From the IMG/VR virus record IMGVR_UViG_3300034283_001048, positions 1 through 21,855 of that record: 21,855 nucleotides of DNA; one strand, 5' to 3'. The translations under genes were made by a program, and so were the position numbers. The stretch comes from a virus. Each line of letters starts with the position of its first letter. Position 1 is the stretch's first letter. Under the pieces are notes generated by a model. That model did not search any database. It saw only the letters and a list, made by a program, of their open reading frames with translations, and was not told the origin of the DNA. Below, piece by piece: positions 19,335 to 21,855 of the stretch.

Positions 19335-19335
19335 C

Positions 19336-19476
19336 ATGCCACTATTTCAAGGAGACAGTCAAGAGGTCATTTCGATGAATATCCGCAAGCTAATAGGCGA
19401 GGGATATCCACCGCAGCAAGCGCAGGCAATCGCACTGGCAGAGGCTGAGAAGTACCGAAAAGCACGTAGGAGGTAA
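19336..19476 (+). CDS. Short phage protein (46 residues)
   Basis: The ATG at 19336 follows the preceding stop by one base and the frame ends with TAA 19474-19476. The protein begins MPLFQGDSQEVISMNIRKLI and continues GEGYPPQQAQAIALAEAEKY, ending in a basic tail RKARRR. The pattern 'MNIRKLIxEGYPxxQAxAIAL' is a recurring small helical unit in phages, often near head and packaging genes. Function is unknown. It fills the gap before the terminase-linked gene. Confidence 0.65.
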   Translation: MPLFQGDSQEVISMNIRKLIGEGYPPQQAQAIALAEAEKYRKARRR

Positions 19477-19496
19477 ACAGGGATAAAACAGGGAAA

Positions 19497-19811
19497 ATGC
19501 CAAAGGGAATACCACCAGAGCACACCAAGTTCAAGAAGGGCGAAAGCGGCAACCCCAGCGGCCGACCGCCAAAGCTACCCGAGCTTCATGTGCTTTTGGC
19601 TAACGTGCTCGGCAAGGAAGGCAAGGATGGGCTGACAGCCGCTGAAGAGATACTCAACGCGCTGCACGCAAGGGCGAAGAAGGGCGATACCCGCGCCGCC
19701 GAGTTGTTGCTCGACCGCGCATACGGCAAGCCGAAGCAGACCAACGAGACCACGCTCAAGACTACCGAGCCGTTGGTGATAATCAAGACGAAAGAGGATG
19801 GCAATGCTTAA
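19497..19811 (+). CDS. DUF5681-like protein, candidate small terminase
   Basis: 104 residues. The N-terminus has TKFKKGESGNPSGRPPKLPE, the hallmark of the DUF5681 family. The rest is helical (GLTAAEEILNALHARAKKGD, AAELLLDRAYGKP). Such proteins often lie directly before large terminase genes and may act as small terminase subunits that recognise phage DNA. Here one tiny membrane gene lies between it and TerL. No classic TerS HTH is visible, so the role is inferred from family and position. Confidence 0.7.
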   Translation: MPKGIPPEHTKFKKGESGNPSGRPPKLPELHVLLANVLGKEGKDGLTAAEEILNALHARAKKGDTRAAELLLDRAYGKPKQTNETTLKTTEPLVIIKTKEDGNA

Positions 19812-19929
19812 ATCAATTGGCATCGGAGTGCTGTTCACCCTGTTTATGCTTGGGCTTGCTTACTGCCTGGTGCTGGTGCTTCGCCACATTATCGACTGCA
19901 TGCCCGACCCGAATGATGAGGAGGATTAA
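19804..19929 (+). CDS. Tiny single-pass membrane protein before the terminase
   Basis: 41 residues from ATG 19804 (another in-frame ATG is at 19798) to TAA 19927-19929. Residues about 5-26 form one hydrophobic helix (IGIGVLFTLFMLGLAYCLVL), followed by RHIIDCMPDP and an acidic end. It overlaps the upstream gene by 8 bases and the TerL gene by one base (TAATG), so translation would pass from one to the next. Function unknown; a membrane tether or a second lysis/holin-like protein is possible. Confidence 0.6.
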   Translation: MLKSIGIGVLFTLFMLGLAYCLVLVLRHIIDCMPDPNDEED

Positions 19930-21206
19930 TGAACTTCGAACTCACCGGCAGGCAGACCACAGCATTCGAGGCAATTGAGTCAGGCGCATACCGTGTCATC
20001 GTATTCGGTGGGGCCATACGAGGTGGAAAAACGTATTGGCTGTTGCTAACTCTCAGCTACCTTGCTTTGCAATACCCGCGCAGCCGATGGGTGATTATTC
20101 GCCGCAGCCTGCCCGACCTGAAGCGCACAACCTTCCCGAGCTTCAACTCGATACTTGAAGATGGCGTGAATCAGTACGTGGAAAGCTGGAACCGCGACAC
20201 GCAAGTGGTGACCTTTATCAATGGCAGCGAGTTGCTGTTCATGGCCGAGAGCTTTGACGATGACAAAGACCTCAACCGCTTCAAGGGCCTCGAGGTGAAT
20301 GGCGCGGGCTTGGATGAGGTGAACGAGCTGCAAGAGCAAACATTCTACAAGGTCCAAGAGCGCATCGGAAGTTGGAACAAGGCAATAGGCCAGCCGCCGA
20401 TCGTGTGCCTGGCAACTTGCAACCCGGCGAACAACTGGGTGAAGTCAATCATTTACGAGCGCTACAAGGAGGGTACGTTGCCCGAGCGGTGGACATTCAT
20501 CCCGAGCAAGATTACCGATAACCCGCATATCCCAGCTGAATACCTCGAGAGCCTGAAAGAGCTCCCGCCTGTGCAGTACGCACGATTCGTGGAGGGCGAT
20601 TGGGATGTCATGGACGATGTGGCGAATCCGTTCCTCTACGAGTGGAGCGATGATAAGCACATCGATGACAGCGTGCAGCTGAACCGCAACATGCCAGTGC
20701 ACATCAGCGTTGACTTCAACATTAACCCGCTGTGCGCCTTGGTGCTTCAGCACGTTGGCAGAGGCGCGGTGGTAGTGGATGAAATAAAGATTGAGAAGGG
20801 CAGCGTGGATGCGTTCTGCGATGCTGTGCTTGCGTTGGGTATCCCGATGGGTCTGATACGCATCACAGGCGATGCGATGGGTAAGGGTGGCACGGTTCAA
20901 CAGCGTGACAACTCCAGCGCGTACACGATGATAAAGCGGCGGCTCGGCATGAGCGACAGTCAGTTCCTGATTCCGGCCAACCCAACGCACTACAATAGCC
21001 GCATCGATTGCAACGCAGCACTACGGAAGTTGGATATCCGCGTGAACTCCAAGCGCTGCAAGGGATTCGTATTCGATGCGAAGCAAGTGCAGTGCGATGC
21101 GAATGGGTCCATCATAAAGACCAATCGAAAAAACATTGCCGAGCGTGCTGACTTCTTAGATTGTTTTCGTTACTTTGTGAACGCAATACTAAAGCGATAC
21201 CTATGA
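19929..21206 (+). CDS. terL: Terminase large subunit (packaging ATPase and nuclease)
   Basis: 425 residues, full length for this family. The ATPase has Walker A GGAIRGGKT (27-35), a Walker B-like GAGLDEVNE with D129-E130, and the coupling motif CLATCNPANNW. EGDWDVMDD marks the linker to the nuclease. The RNase H-like nuclease has acidic residues D262 (SVDFN), D315 (TGDAMGK) and D411 (ADFLDCFRY). It pumps DNA into the prohead and cuts the concatemer. It is coupled to a tiny upstream gene and to the downstream gene by ATGA overlap. The packaging mode (cos or pac) cannot be told by eye. Confidence 0.95.
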   Translation: MNFELTGRQTTAFEAIESGAYRVIVFGGAIRGGKTYWLLLTLSYLALQYPRSRWVIIRRSLPDLKRTTFPSFNSILEDGVNQYVESWNRDTQVVTFINGSELLFMAESFDDDKDLNRFKGLEVNGAGLDEVNELQEQTFYKVQERIGSWNKAIGQPPIVCLATCNPANNWVKSIIYERYKEGTLPERWTFIPSKITDNPHIPAEYLESLKELPPVQYARFVEGDWDVMDDVANPFLYEWSDDKHIDDSVQLNRNMPVHISVDFNINPLCALVLQHVGRGAVVVDEIKIEKGSVDAFCDAVLALGIPMGLIRITGDAMGKGGTVQQRDNSSAYTMIKRRLGMSDSQFLIPANPTHYNSRIDCNAALRKLDIRVNSKRCKGFVFDAKQVQCDANGSIIKTNRKNIAERADFLDCFRYFVNAILKRYL

Positions 21207-21550
21207 GCGTATGTTCACCATGTTTCGATTCAGGCATCAGCGTTGCGGCTTGCAATGGCGGCATTCAGTTCGGCTATGTAACACCGGAAGAGTCTTACAC
21301 CATAACGCTAACGCACAACGCGACCAAGCGGATGCAGACATTCATCGCAACATCCGAACTGGATGGCACACTGATGATCGAGGGCGCGAAGATTGACGCG
21401 CTGCAAGGCTACACGATTCGACTGGATGGCTGCGCAAAGTTCACCATCTGCGAGGTTGAGTATGACTGCATCAGCTTCAGCGTTGTGAATAAGGACATCG
21501 TAACTGAGGAACCCGCTTTTGTAAATCTACTGGAATGCTTAGAATGCTAA
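21203..21550 (+). CDS. Phage protein next to terminase, function unknown
   Basis: 115 residues from ATG 21203, overlapping the TerL stop (ATGA); an upstream TTG at 21161 lies in the TerL gene and is unlikely. It has several Cys residues (SVCSPCFDSG, VAACNGG, DGCAKFTICEVEYDC, LLECLEC) and a beta-rich pattern (ESYTITLTHNATKRMQTFIA, then DGTLMIEGAKI). This looks like a small structural domain with metal- or disulphide-capable Cys residues. A head or tail role is possible from position. Confidence 0.6.
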   Translation: MSVCSPCFDSGISVAACNGGIQFGYVTPEESYTITLTHNATKRMQTFIATSELDGTLMIEGAKIDALQGYTIRLDGCAKFTICEVEYDCISFSVVNKDIVTEEPAFVNLLECLEC

Positions 21551-21753
21551 AGAAACTTAAGAGCATCGCACACGGCTGGGCGCTGTGGGCGTTCGACACG
21601 AAGGAGAGCCGCGAGGTATCGAAGCCGCGCATGGAGATTTGCAAGACATGCCCCTACCGTATCAAGCTGACTGACACTTGCCGCGAATGCGGATGCTTCC
21701 TACCGGCTAAGACTCGAGTGCCTGATGAAACCTGCCCGCTGCTCCGTTGGTGA
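21535..21753 (+). CDS. Zinc-ribbon protein (DUF6171-like)
   Basis: 72 residues. A zinc ribbon is clear: C-x2-C in ICKTCPYR and C-x2-C-x-C in TCRECGCFLPAKTRVPDETC, with a final PLLRW. This pattern of 'CxECGCxLPAKTRVPDExCPLxxW' is common in phages of Bacteroidota, next to terminase or portal genes. It begins with a basic helix (MLRMLKKLKSIAHGW). An ATG at 21544 is an alternative start. Function unknown; zinc-dependent protein or DNA contact is likely. Confidence 0.78.
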   Translation: MLRMLKKLKSIAHGWALWAFDTKESREVSKPRMEICKTCPYRIKLTDTCRECGCFLPAKTRVPDETCPLLRW

Positions 21754-21754
21754 C

Positions 21755-21855
21755 ATGATGACCGGCTTCATCTTGGTTAGTGCCTTGCAGCACAAGGATG
21801 AAGTGGACGAGCTGCTCGACAAGGATGAGCGATGGCTTGACCTGATTGTTAACAC
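21755..21855 (+). CDS. 5' end of an unidentified gene (truncated by the window edge)
   Basis: ATG 21755 opens one base after the zinc-ribbon stop and the frame stays open to the end, giving 33 residues starting MMTGFILVSALQHKDEVDEL. It is acidic and probably helical. It is too short to identify. A portal or connector gene is often found here in other phages, but these residues do not show it. Confidence 0.5.
   Translation, partial: MMTGFILVSALQHKDEVDELLDKDERWLDLIVN

Noticed and set aside
20445-20990. Minus-strand open frame of 181 codons opposite TerL
   Set aside because: TerL is certain on the + strand, and the His/Arg/Ala-rich product looks like a codon shadow.
1-21855. CRISPR array, insertion sequence, integrase or attachment site
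   Set aside because: No array-like spaced repeats, transposase or recombinase motifs, or terminal inverted repeats were seen.

Overview
The window is a stretch of a tailed double-stranded DNA phage whose host is very probably a member of the Bacteroidota. The phage identity rests on a large terminase with Walker A and nuclease motifs (19929-21206), a probable major capsid protein (410-1456), tail-fibre type genes (3187-6982), a GH24 endolysin with a holin-like partner (6985-7692) and a DnaB-type helicase (16536-17924). The host assignment rests on seven copies of the Bacteroidota -7 promoter box TAnnTTTG in front of genes, the absence of Shine-Dalgarno sequences, and tail-fibre repeats of a kind I know from phages of Flavobacteria and relatives. 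No integrase, excisionase or repressor pair is visible, so nothing here shows lysogeny. Portal and head protease genes are not visible and presumably lie outside the window, so this is not a complete genome.

Layout. All genes lie on the + strand. 1-219 is the 3' end of an unknown gene, closed by a terminator. 410-6982 is the structural block: the capsid gene as its own transcription unit (promoter, structured leader, terminator), then a second promoter driving connector-like genes, a 764-codon fibre protein and three smaller fibre-tip genes. 6985-9463 is the lysis region plus membrane proteins, interrupted by a promoter and a small PAS-HisKA histidine-kinase-like gene. A good promoter at 9530-9559 starts the replication and recombination block: small unknown genes, an SSB-like protein, a coiled-coil protein, an AT-rich HTH protein, a PD-(D/E)XK nuclease, a C5 cytosine methyltransferase, a VRR-NUC nuclease and a lipoprotein. 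15507-15634 looks like a promoter, a structured RNA and a terminator. Then come a winged-helix replication-initiator-like gene with internal direct repeats, the DnaB-type helicase, a run of small genes and the packaging genes.

How it works together. The initiator-like protein, helicase and SSB-like protein would form the replication core, with a candidate origin inside the initiator gene, as in lambda O. The methyltransferase could protect phage DNA against host restriction. The DUF5681-type protein and TerL would package DNA, and endolysin plus holin would release virions. Gene starts and stops overlap by 1-4 bases at many junctions, which points to translational coupling.

Most notable points: (1) a 382-codon frame lying wholly inside the methyltransferase gene, with its own family-like features, so the segment looks dual-coding; (2) a pseudoknot-capable RNA ending in nine Ts; (3) a phage PAS-HisKA protein without an ATPase domain; (4) iteron-like repeats within the initiator gene; (5) -7 boxes so close to start codons that leaderless mRNAs are likely. 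All family assignments come from reading motifs by eye; no database search was run.
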